Assembly: GCF_015706575.1 (NCBI RefSeq) | Contig: NW_024037076.1 | Coordinates: forward strand, 186,001 to 250,000 | DNA length: 64,000 bases | Direction of reading: 5' to 3' | DNA from: Patiria miniata | Taxonomy: Eukaryota; Echinodermata; Asteroidea; Valvatida; Asterinidae | Part shown: positions 25,414-37,400 of the stretch, one piece after another | How positions within the stretch are numbered: position 1 is the stretch's first letter | Layout: each line of letters opens with the position of its first letter | Notes under the pieces: generated by a model | Seen by the model: only the letters and a program-made list of their open reading frames with translations | Told to the model about the DNA's origin: nothing | Databases searched by the model: none | Position numbers and translations under genes: made by a program

Positions 25414-28400
25414 GGTGTGTGGGTGTGTGTGTCCGGACAAATCTTGTCAGCGCGATAACTTGAGAAATACTTAACATATTAACTTCAAATTTGGTTTGTG
25501 GATTGTTCTTGGTAATCCTAAGAAGCCTTTCGCATTTGGGGCCAAAAGGCCAAAGGTCAAGTTCACAGTGGCTAAAACAATAGAAATCTTGTCAGCGCGA
25601 TAACTTGAGAAATACTTAACATATGAACTTCAAATTTGGTTTGTGGATTGTTCTTAGTAATCCTAAGAAGCCTTTCGCATTTGGGGCCAAAAGGCCAAAG
25701 GTCAAGTTCACAGTGGCTAAAACAATAGAAATCTTGTCAGCGCGATAACTTGAGAAATACTTTACATGTGAACTTCAAATTTGGTTTGTGGATTGTTTTT
25801 GGCAATCCTAAGAAGCCTTTCGCATTTGGGGCCAAAAGGCCAAAGGTCAAGTTCACAGTGGCTAAAACAATAGAAATCTTGTCAGCGCGATAACTTGAGA
25901 AATACTTTACATGTGAACTTCAAATTTGGTTTGTGGATTGTTTTTGGCAATCCTAAGAAGCCTTTTGCATTTGGGGCCAAAAGGCCAAAGGTCAAGTTCA
26001 CAGTGGCTAAAACAATAGAAATCTTGTCAGCGCAATAACTTGAGAAATACTTTACATGTGAACTTCAAATTTGGTTTGTGGATTGTTCTTGGCAATCCTA
26101 AGAAGCCTATTGCATTTGGGGTCAAAAGGTCAAGTGTCAAGTTCACAGTGGCTAAAACAATAGAAATCTTGTCAGCGCGATAACTTGAGAAATACTTAAC
26201 ATATGAACTTCAAATTTGGTTTGTGGATTGTTCTTGGTAATCCTAAGAAGCCTATTGAATTTGGGGCCAAAAGGTCAAGGGTCAAGTTCACAGTGGCTAA
26301 AACAATAGAAATCTTGTATTTATTCTGAGATTATAGGGATTAGGGATTAATTCATATAAAACCTACAGAAGACACTAATGCTGTCAATGAATGTTCCATG
26401 TGACCAAGGTACATGTAAGTTGATGTTAAAAGAGTGGTGTTATGTCATGGGAACAGTCACGGTTGCGGGGCATTTGTGTTTGTAAACACACCTGACTTGT
26501 TTTTTTCTAAAATGTTCCGCGGTAGCTCCAACAGCGACCTCTATTTCCGCACCTCCTCATTTTTTTTTTACCAAAGAGCACCAAGGAATGGGAAATTGCA
26601 CCAAGGCAAATGATCAAAAGCACCAAGGCAAATTATGGAGGACACCAATGTACATGAGGACACCAAAAAAGCAAAATAGTACCCACCTTGTCTGTACAAT
26701 CCAAGCTTGAAGAAAAAGAAAAAAAATCAAAAAAAAAAATAAAAAGCCGCGTGGCTGTGTCAATTCCGGAACTTTGGTCTGACCAGAGACCGAATATTTT
26801 TTTTTTTTGGCCTAACAAGCATGTTTTAGCCACCATATTTACAAAAAAAGAGATAGCACCCAAAAAGCTTATTAGCATGTTTTAGCCACCATATTTACAA
26901 AAAAAGAGATAACACCCAAATAGCTGCCACCACTGCAATGCTATCACTTATTTTCCAACTACAGGGGTGCATACCTTGACAAAAATCTTAATGAGCATTA
27001 TTCCCCTCGGTTCGATACCGACCAAACCCCCAGGTTGATGGCATATTAGAGTCATTAGCACCCATGTTTCAATTTCCTTTGGGGTAATCTTCTGTGGAGT
27101 AATGATAACACTTCAAATTCCTGCACAAGTCCTTTGTTTTGTGAAAGCTATAGTCCATCATTTGTAATTAGTGCATTTTGTTCGTTTGAAGCAGCAAAAG
27201 TGTTCAAAATCTAATGAAGGATACTGAACAACTTACTTGATGAAGTTTCAGCTCAGCTTCAGCTTTATATTCCGAGAAAAACAGCATTCTAGGATCTCAA
27301 TTTCAAATCAAAAGTTGCTAAATCATGTTTCGAATTGTTTTGAATTGCAGCTTTACGCGATGTCGCGCACTGATCCGACGAATTAAGGCAACCGTGCGCG
27401 CCTGTGCGTCGTTCCAATGCTTGCGCGCGCTTCGCCGAATAACAAAATGAACTACTAATTTAAATTTTCCTACGGTGCTTCTTAAGACGCACCGTTGGAA
27501 ATGCCTTCTTTCGTTGATTTCTTCAAAATGAGAGCTTGCCAGAAAGGATAATTTCACAAGGAGTTTAGTCCCCTTACTATCTTTCAACCAGTATGTTTAT
27601 CAACAATAATTACGCCAGTTACTTTTTTGGATAGCTGCAAATGATGGACTCGGGCTTTAAAGGGTTTTACATATTACTCTGAATATTGACCTCTCAGCAG
27701 GAGGGTAAAGTTAATGATCATGTAGGATTTTGGAGGATTCAGGGTTCTGGGCTAAGGAATGCCATATTGTGATCGTTATACCTCTTTGGCAAGGGCCTCT
27801 AGTTCTCAGTGAGAGTTGCCTTGAATCACAGGAGGTTAGAGAAAAAGCCCAAGTCTCCGTATTAATCCCAACCTGTCTCCAATACGTGGAGCTGGTTGTT
27901 TCATATCAGAGATACACTTGACTGCCTATAAAATGGACCAAATTGCTAAGCTCCTTGAGTCACTCCTAACAGGGTTCGATCGTATGACGTCAAAGTACCA
28001 CTTGACCATCCGGTCTCCCCGTGATCGGTCACCATTGCAGTAGGCAAGCGTTTGGTTAGCAAGCACGTTGTGCATTGTAAACTAGATGGTAGGGCTTATT
28101 TTCATGTAAGGTAACCGCAAACTCTTCATGAAAATGGCATAATGGTCACCACCTGTGCTGTGTGCAGTTGTCGTAATCACGGCTTTGACGGCTCACCTAC
28201 TGGGGCACTTTGCCTACTACAATGGCGACGCTGACATTCATTATCAGGACCCAATTTCACAGAGCTGCTTAACAGTTCGCAGAAAAGTTGTGCTTAGCAT
28301 CGCAGAAAAATGTGCTAACCTTAAGCACTATTTCACGGCGTGGATGTGCTAACGGTCGCGCGTGCATGGAGAATTGGAGATTTCTATTGATTATCGCCAA

Positions 28401-31400
28401 GTTAGAGCAGATTTTTCCTCTGAAGTAAGCGTGCCTTTTGCTGTGCTAATGCTAACGGTCTCCATGAAATAGATGGAGGCTCTGTGATCAGAAAATCAAG
28501 TGCTTAGCAGCGCCGTGAAATTGGGCCCTGGATGGAGGGCTGGTATGGGTCACTCTGGAACACTAGTCTGTAATAAACATTTACTGTAAGTCGATCACAT
28601 CTCTTGACGTGTATATTTTATTGTCCTCAACAGCTCAGCAAGACGCCCTGGACGCCCTCGACGTCGGCGGCAATCGTCTCAGCGCCAGCAGCAGCAGTTC
28701 CTCGGGCAGCGACAGCAGCAGTAGCAGCAGCTCCAGCTCCAACTCATCCGACAGCAGTGACTCCGAGTCAGGTAGCTAGACTCACGACTAAATTAAAACA
28801 TAAACAAAAATAAAACCTCTAAAGTCATGCAGTGGCTATCGTGGGGGTTCCGCACCAAAAATCTATGGGACTCGCATAGAGAGAGCCAAGAAACTAGACT
28901 AGTCCAACGGAAACCCCAAAACCTCAATGACGGATATTATTTATACTCAGTCAAGGAGTCAGTAACTATGTCAATCAGTGACTGAAAAGGTTTTGATGAC
29001 CATAGGCTTGCCTTTGAGTGGAGCAATTGCCAATTATGTTAAAGCTTGTCAGGGCCATGGCTAAATTTGTTTTAGACCAGTGGAGATCCTAGCCCAAAGA
29101 CCAAAAAAAATCTTGGTTTTTAATTGTAATAAATAAGCGGCGTGGACCTCCGGTAATTTTTTACAGTGGCTTGACTAGCTCCCAGACCAATGTTCTTGAA
29201 ACTGAAATGGCTCTGGAGTCGGGAGCGCTGCACGGTAACACACAGCGACCGTTGGAAAACTGGTGTGCAAAGAATGAATAGATGTTTTTCACTGGCTGAC
29301 GTACTCCCGCTTGCGCCTGTAGGCTGGCTCCTGGGTCTCGGTGTTTTGAGAGAGTAGTGATCCAGGACCGTTCTCACTAGGAACTAGACAAAGATGGCCA
29401 CTGCACGATCGAGGTCTGTAGGTAGTGTTTACATACACAGTGGAATAGTGACGGACATCTGGCCTGTTATTGTCTTTAGCTGAAGGACAACGAGATATTG
29501 ATCAAGTGATCTAACAGACACATTCATGCGGTTTCAAAACTGAACATTTCAAAATAAGAAAAAAAAAACTTTTGTGTAACGTAATCATTTCAGTACAAAC
29601 AATTTACAACGGGGCAGGCCACACAATAGCCACAGATGCCCAAATTTGCCTTCACTGTCAAAAAAAAAAATGTTTCACTGTGTATCGGACTTTAGTGACT
29701 AGCTTTCCGTGGGGTGAAGAATACTTTTGTAAGGAAAATATAAACCGACCAGGATTACAGTGAGTTTGGTGTGGCATCCTAACGTGAGAATTTCGGATGT
29801 CTCCAGGGCCGAGTTGTAAAACCCTTAACCCTAACTCCCTAGGGTGATTTACTAGGAACCTTCCTCGTCCTTGCAAATCCCAACACCATACGGGAAACTT
29901 CGCACATAAACGGTTGGACTCTGTTTATTTGTGGTATGCCTAATCCCACCCAAAGCGCAGTCAGTTTACTAGTGCAGTTCTCGTCCTAACAGATCCCAAC
30001 AAAACCTGGTGTTGGAGTTTGGCTGGTTGGGGATCGTTAGGGTTAAAGATCTAAGCATGGCGTTTTGCACACAAAAAAAACGGCCAGGATTCTTGGACAC
30101 CCAACAAAAATATTCAAAACGCAATCACATAATGCAATTCGGTTGACCGTCTCTAACTGATGACGCTCTTTGCTGCATTTTGATAGTTTAAACCAAAAAC
30201 TGATATTCCAAACTTGTGCGATATTTTGTGTATGATATTTTAACGTTTAAGCAAAAGACGAAAAAAATATAAACGCTACTTTGCAACAAACAACGTAAGC
30301 ATGCTGAAAATAGGACAAGTGTACATGGTCAACATTCGCAGCCAAAAAAAAAAAACCACCATTCGTTTAGAACCGACCCTTGCACTTGCATGAGTATTTT
30401 TATATAACAGCTTCGTTATGCTACCACCAACTGAATGGTTGCTCGTGTAGTCTGGACTGTATTTACCAATCTGAGAACATTGTAGTTAATTTTGTTCCTT
30501 CTTTTGTACTACTTGTGAGCAATTTTTTTTGTTTTGTACACAAATCAGCTCTGAGTTAGTACCATGTGTCTTAAAGAATGGCATGGAATGTTACTGGTCG
30601 TCTGTGCCAGCACTAGCCAGAACGCCAGGCCCTTAGTTTGATTTCGCCAGTTGGCCTGACGGCAGTGAACCGTTGTGCAGATGAATGCATCGTCACCGTC
30701 CAAAAATCACACCTGCAAATTTTCAGATGGGAATTTCTGTAAATGTTTTCATCTTTTTTTTCTTCTGTTGTTCGGCCGGGCTTTAAAGTGGCTTTTGTGT
30801 CGTCAGACATTTTTAATATTAAAAAAAAAATCCCATTTTGTGTTTATGTTCTGGCTAGCTTGTTGGACAGGGGGCGAATTCAGAAGGTTCGTGTTTCTGT
30901 CCCTTCAAGTTTGGCTATGCGTGAGTGAGCGTGTCTGTGTGTCTATCTTTTGGGTGAATCTGTGCGTTTGTTTATGGTGTAAATAGAGGACGCACATGTG
31001 CAACATCATCGGTAAAATCGAGGACAGGAACCAAATCGAGGACGACCTCGATTAGCAAATATGTACAAAACCAATGAGAGCTGTTGCAAAAAAGAGTACA
31101 AACAAAAGGAAAAGGGAAGAGGAACGACAGAAAATCCTTGATTTACACCACAAACAAACATGGGTGACCGTGTCTGTGTGTCTATCTGTTGGGATGAGTC
31201 TGTGGGTGTGTGCGAGTTGTTTTTGGGGGGATTGAGAGATAACGTTTGTGAGCTGTACTGTTTTTTTTTAACTGACGTAACCTGGTCTCCAAGTTAACCA
31301 TAAAAAATAACCTACAAGGCAAGCTGGCAGTTTTTTTTTTTTTTTTTCTTTTTTTAATATGTTTGAAATCTACCCCCTGATGTCACTTCCATGGAATGGA

Positions 31401-34400
31401 ACTGAACGTCAGGGTGTGTGTGTATAACAGCAAATAAACGAAGAGGCATGTCTCTTCTATCGGTGCCGCACCCCCGTCCAACCCCGCCCCCAACTCCCTC
31501 CTGGGTATGCCAACATTAGGACCTCGCACTGGCTTTCACTTGACCTCGCCAACTGGTGGTGTTGTTGCGATCGAATTATTATTTTTGAATCTTTCATTGG
31601 AAGAACGAAGATTTGTACAATCGGCAGGCCAGTTTTTAAATCGCGGCCACCGTTTGAGTTCTGGCTTGCGTATGGACCAACATCTATGCCATTCTCCTAG
31701 ACACATGCAAAGACAACTCTGCTGATACTTTGACTAGCTTGTAAGACTCTTCGTATTTGACTTGTTATATCTCTACAATTTCTTACTCTTACATTCAAGC
31801 TCGCCCTGCAAGAGCATGTTATAATAATAATAATTGTCATAATCACTGATAATGTAAAGATGTCCCTCTTTTTAAACTTTAATCAGGCCATTTATGTCAA
31901 TCTGCAAATTAAAATGAAAAAAAGGATTTCCCAATTTGAGCAAGTAGTACCCCACCCCTGAAATAAGTTCTTTGTTGTATTCTTTTTATTTGATAGGGTA
32001 GTCACTAGGATGTAAAAAATCAGAATTGTTCTCTGTTACTAGTGGGACAAGTCCACTTTTTTTTGGTACACATTTGAAATCCCTTGTATTAATCTTGAAT
32101 TGTAAATACAAAGTTAAAACCTTCAAGGAAAACACAGTGGGTTTCGTGACTGGTGGCCGTTTTGAACACTACTTTTCAAATTGAGAAATAATTTTTAAAA
32201 AAACAATAGCAGTTTTAAGAATTGGTCGTTGTTGTGTTTTTGGTGCTCATGGAGAGTTTAGATTTTTGTGTAGATTTTGTACTACATTTTTTTTTTGAAT
32301 TCGTCGGAGTAGACTCTGTGAAATGTATTTTGTGTTCACTTTGGAGAACCTTTTTTTAATTTATGGAATTATTTTGTAAAGAAACTGAAAAAAAAAAGCA
32401 AGACGGGACAGCAAGTCGAATGTGTTTTTTTTTTCTCTTCGATTCAGTGTTCATTGTTGCTGTGTTTGTAAAATTACGAATATTGTCCTCTTAATCAAGT
32501 ATGAAAAACAAACTTTTAAGCCGTTGTGTTATTTTGTGCACTCGATGCTGTAGATGAAAGATAATTAATAAAAAAAAAACACGGGCTAGATTTGTAGCGG
32601 CAGAGTATACTGTGCTTGTACATAGAGACTACACTGTTGAGACAACCGGCTCTTTATTATTGCTGATGTGTCAATAACTCAATAAACCAACCTACCAAAA
32701 CGAAACAAGGTAACTCGATGATATATCTCTCTCGTCTCGTTCTGTTTTCATAACAAAAAACGTTTTTGCAGCGTGTGTCAAGTGAAGCTGGTCGAACCCA
32801 ATGTTGGCAACCCACTCCTCCAAACGCTCCGCCCCTCAGTAATTTATGGTAAATTATTCAGTATGCAAATCATATGTAAATTGATGGTCCATTGATCAGT
32901 CGAGTTTGGGTGACGTTACGCAGGGTTAATTGTAAATGATACGCGACACTCGTGTCTTAAACCACATTTAAATTAATTTTTTTGAAAATGTATTTAAAAT
33001 TTAAGAAATGATATCCGATCAGAGTGGGTTCCAACTTTGAGTTTTGCCAGATCACATGTGACAATAAGCCAGTTCGCTATTAGACTAGGTCAAAGGTCAT
33101 TCGGGAGAAAATCGCTGACGTGATGTTACCGTTACGTGATGTCACGCGAGTACCCGTTGTGCTTGTGATTAACACGCAAGCGTTGTGCACCCGGTAACCT
33201 CCGCGTTACTGCGCCTGGTAACCTGCGCGTTAATGGGCCTTTGATGTACGTTCGATTATCCTGAATGACCAGTGACCTATAGCATTGCGTGCATGCGCAG
33301 TTGGGATACTGAACTGGCTTATTATTGACTGCTGTGACGTGAAATATGGCGTTTTTAGCACCCGAGAGTAGTGGGGAACATAGCACCCGAGGTGAACTAT
33401 GGGCCCCGAGGGGGTTAAAAAGACATATCACACGTCACAGCAGTCAACAATTGTGTTATTATATCATGCCAATATTAGTAATCTTCTGATTACTTTGAGC
33501 TTTCCTGCCCGACATCAGATTGCGAAGTTGCAGTTCTCTGTTGCGAGGCGCGCGTCCCGGCCCTACATGCGCACTTTACGCGCCACTCAAGTATCATTAA
33601 GAATGACTTCAACCGATTGATTAAATTCTTGGGTAATTTTGCTATTCATAATCACTCTTGGGGGACAACTGCATTAAGGAGTGCATCAGAATTATCAAAT
33701 TATAGGTGTCAGATGTAACAGGGATGGGGGAAAAAATGGGCCCAAAGTCATACTACGTGTCAAAAACGACATCCTACTTCTGATCCTGAATAACTTTGTT
33801 GTTTACCAATGGAATTAAACCAACATTTCAGATCATGTAAACAAGGCATGACAAATTTGATGGAGCGAGTTTCATCAGCTTTATGCAAGAGGGCGAGAAT
33901 TATGCCGTACGAAAAAATATTTTCAGAATGTTGATACAGTGCTGCGGCCGAAAGCTTCTGAAGGGATGTAGGATCACCCCTGATGTTATTGTATGCCTCA
34001 ATAGTGTGCTGTGCCAAACGATCGAGGAGGTGTGCAATGACTTCAGGGGTGATCCTGCATTCCTTCAGAAGCTTTCGGCTGCAGCATGCGCCTTCCGCCA
34101 CCGTCTCCAGCGCTATATCGACATTGTAATTTTTTTTCATGTTGCGTTTAAATTGACCCTTCTTGTTTATTTCCATTGGTAAACTTCAGTTATTTAGTAT
34201 CAAAAGTAGGACATGTTTTCTCGACCAGTAGTAGAGTGACCCATATTATTTGCTGACATGCACTGCCACACATTGTGACCTGAACAATTAAGACAGTGAT
34301 TAAGACGTCTTGATCAAGTTCCGTCTATTGACGGCTTGCATACATCCATGTGTACCACAGCTGAGCCAGTGTCGCCACGGAAACGGCTGAGACCGAGTAC

Positions 34401-37400
34401 AGTGTCACCGCCAGGGAGGAAGCCGCCAACTCCAAGGAAAGCGGTAAGAAATGACAAGATTGGCCACCCCCCCCCCCCCAAAAAAAGTTGTTAAACTTCT
34501 ACAAATTACTGTTATTAGGCCCCCCCCCCAAAAAAAGTCGGTCTCTGGTCAGCGCGTGTGTCGATTTTAATCATGCGCGTCACATCTCTTTTTTTTCCAA
34601 AATGTTCCCCGGTAGCTCCAACAGCGCCCTCTATTGCCGCACCTCAATTTTTTTTACCAAAGAGCACCAAGGAATGGGAAATTGCACCTAGGCAAATGAT
34701 CGAGAGCACCAAGGCAAATTATGGAGGACACCAATGTACATGAGGACACCAAAAAGCAAAATAGTACCCCACCTTGTCTGCACAATCCAAGCTTGAAGAA
34801 GAAAAAAAAAAGCCAAAAAAAAACAAAAAAGCTTGAAGAAAAAAATTCCCTGCGTCAATTCCGGAACTTTGGTCTGACCAGGGACCGAACATTTTTTTTT
34901 TTTGGCCTTATAGTGCACCATAACAACTTCCCCGTGTGGTTTATTTGAGAATTTGTAATAAAAAGCCACATGCTCTTTGAGTTTTAAACCATTGTTACGA
35001 CGTCACACTATTGTTAAAAGTGTGGATTTGGAACTATGAATCTGTTACACTGGTCACAAAGTGTGGATTCGGAACGACACATTTTTAGTAAAGTGTGGAT
35101 TCGGAATTACGAATCCACACTTTGAACATGTCGGACAATTGTTCTCCATAATGAGCATTAACATGACCGTCTGCGTGAAAAATTGCTTCCGAAAATTACC
35201 AGTGCATCTTCACTGTCCGATTCTTTGCAGTCGCTGCAAAAACTACTTTTAGTCAGAAAGAAATTGTCATCTGAGCTATCCATGCTGTCGGAAGGAGCCT
35301 ACACACAAATGACCCGTACAAAATGGTTGTACAGGTGTGGCGATACTCATGCTAAACATGCCACATTGCTTGATTACATATAAGAGCCTCGAAAAACTCC
35401 CTTGTAAATTACCCTAATGGCCACGACTAGACACGAGTGCCAGTCTTTTCATCTCCACTCACTGGACTGTTAATGACAATACTTCTTTTAAAGCAATGGT
35501 TTAAGTCGAAGAATGCACTCGCAAGTGTGAATTCTTAATTTGCGAATTCACACTTTGTCGTGTATTCTCCTTAACATCCCCGTTTGTTATTTTCTCAGGT
35601 TTGCAACATTGATATAAATGTTGCTAGCATCATGACTTTGTATCCCTGACTACATGGCATATACAGGTTTATGGCTTCTGACTAGCGCCCCTTAAACATC
35701 TTTAGACATTGACAAAATCTGAAACCGATAACAAAGGGCTGGATAGCTCAGTCGGTAGAGAACTAGAACAACAAGCCGGAGGTTATGGGTCCAAACTAAT
35801 GTGCATCGGGTTGTGTTGTCCAAGCCAAACAACCCAAACCCAAAACGTGACCATCCGGTTTCCCCGTGTTCGGCCCCTTTTGAAATCTTGATTTCCTGAG
35901 GTTTTACCATAAAGGTGTTTTACAGTACCTAACAAATTTCATACAAAACAAAAGAAACAGGTATTTTAAATCCGGGGTGCATTTCAGCAAGTACAAAAAT
36001 ATTGTGTCCTGGGCGAGTAGTGGGTTTTTCTACTCAAGTAACCAAATTACCACAAAAGCAGAAAAATGACATATATGTTTAATAGTATGACTGGAAATAA
36101 CTAAAAGCAAATAGCCTACAAGTCGTACCCCATGCTTCAGCACTAAATTCTTTTACTGTGCAACATTTTGGGTCATTTTAAAACTTGAATTTCTTTTTTT
36201 TTTTGACGAATGCAATCCAAGGGAGAGAGAGGGAGCGAGTGATTCCCTATTTGCAGGGAATGTATTAAGCCATGAACCCTAAACCCTAAAGTGCTACTCG
36301 CGAGTACCTGCTTCTACTCGCGCCAGGACGAGTACTTGAGTAGATGAAAAACTATGACTACAGGATGAGTAAAAAAAAAAAAAAAACCCCAAATGTCGAG
36401 ACTATTGTTTTATTGAAGTTCTGCATGTAGCAGATCTAGGATATAAAGGCCCAACTCATCAGCTTTCTTTTAGTACAAGAATCATTCAAATCACCTATGT
36501 ACTTTTCAAGTTAAGGAATTTTAAACACAACCACCGTTTTAAAGTTCTGTACACAGATCACAAAAAGGTGTGCGTTCTTTCAGCAAAACGAAAACAATTC
36601 ACACAGATCCCTATGTGATTCGTTTTCATTTTGCTGAAAGAACACTTCCCTTTTTGTGATCCGTGGACAGAACTTTAAAACGGTGGTTGCGTTTAAAACT
36701 CAGTGACTTGAAAAGTACATGAGTGATTTGAATGATTCTTGTACTAAAAGAAAGCTTACGAATTGGACTTTCATATCCTAGCTTTTGAAAGTGCTACATG
36801 CAGATCTTCACTAAAACAATGGTCACAACATTTGGGTTTCGGTTTTTTTACTCACCCTGTAGAACAATGAGTAGAATAAACTGCTCACAAGTACTTGAGT
36901 ATTCGAGTTACTTGTCCAGCAGTAGTGTAGACCCAACATTGTTCTGAAGCCCTCAGCGACCCTGAAACCCTCTGCCGATATGTTTCAGGGATTTTTTTGT
37001 CTTCATTTTTCACGCCTGTAACATTCAAACTCCCACCTGCAAGTTTCGCTGTTCGTACAATGTCGACAAATGTTCATTTGCAGCCCACTCCAAGAGCCGC
37101 AAAGAAGCAGACGGCCAAACAACAGCAGCAACAGCCGACCACCCAGCTTACCACAATCAAGCTGACCTCGCAACAGCCTCAAACTGCCCCCGCTGAGGAG
37201 ACCAAGGTCACACATCCATCAGCCACGGGTACGTTCTCTCTCTGATCTGGTTATCCCCCTGGCTTACAAGCAAAACAGGGGGATATTGCGATCTCGTACT
37301 CCTTATGTGTGTCTGTGTGTCCATGCTCATAAAGTACTGGGAACCCTGTACATGTTCTACATAACCCCCGAGGACCGACACACAAAGGGAGAACAAAAGA

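Larger units (their letters stand above)
28780..32710 (+). other. BRD4: Probable 3'UTR of BRD4 short form
   Basis: From the read-through TAG the DNA is AT-rich and largely free of recognisable repeats apart from the terminal-repeat element at 29825-30046. Candidate poly(A) signals AATAAA occur at about 29129, at 32567-32572 and at 32681-32686. The last is followed by a GT-rich stretch and then by more repeat-rich intron-like DNA. In the long form the same stretch is intron. Extent is inferred from composition. Confidence 0.6.

Noticed and set aside
25119-25477. Open frames encoding Gly-Trp-Val-Gly or His-Pro-Pro-Thr repeats
   Set aside because: They are translations of the GGGT/GT microsatellite and occur in several frames on both strands.
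33760-34182. Overlapping frames of 99 and 138 residues on both strands
   Set aside because: They coincide with the foldback element and mirror each other; no recognisable domain.
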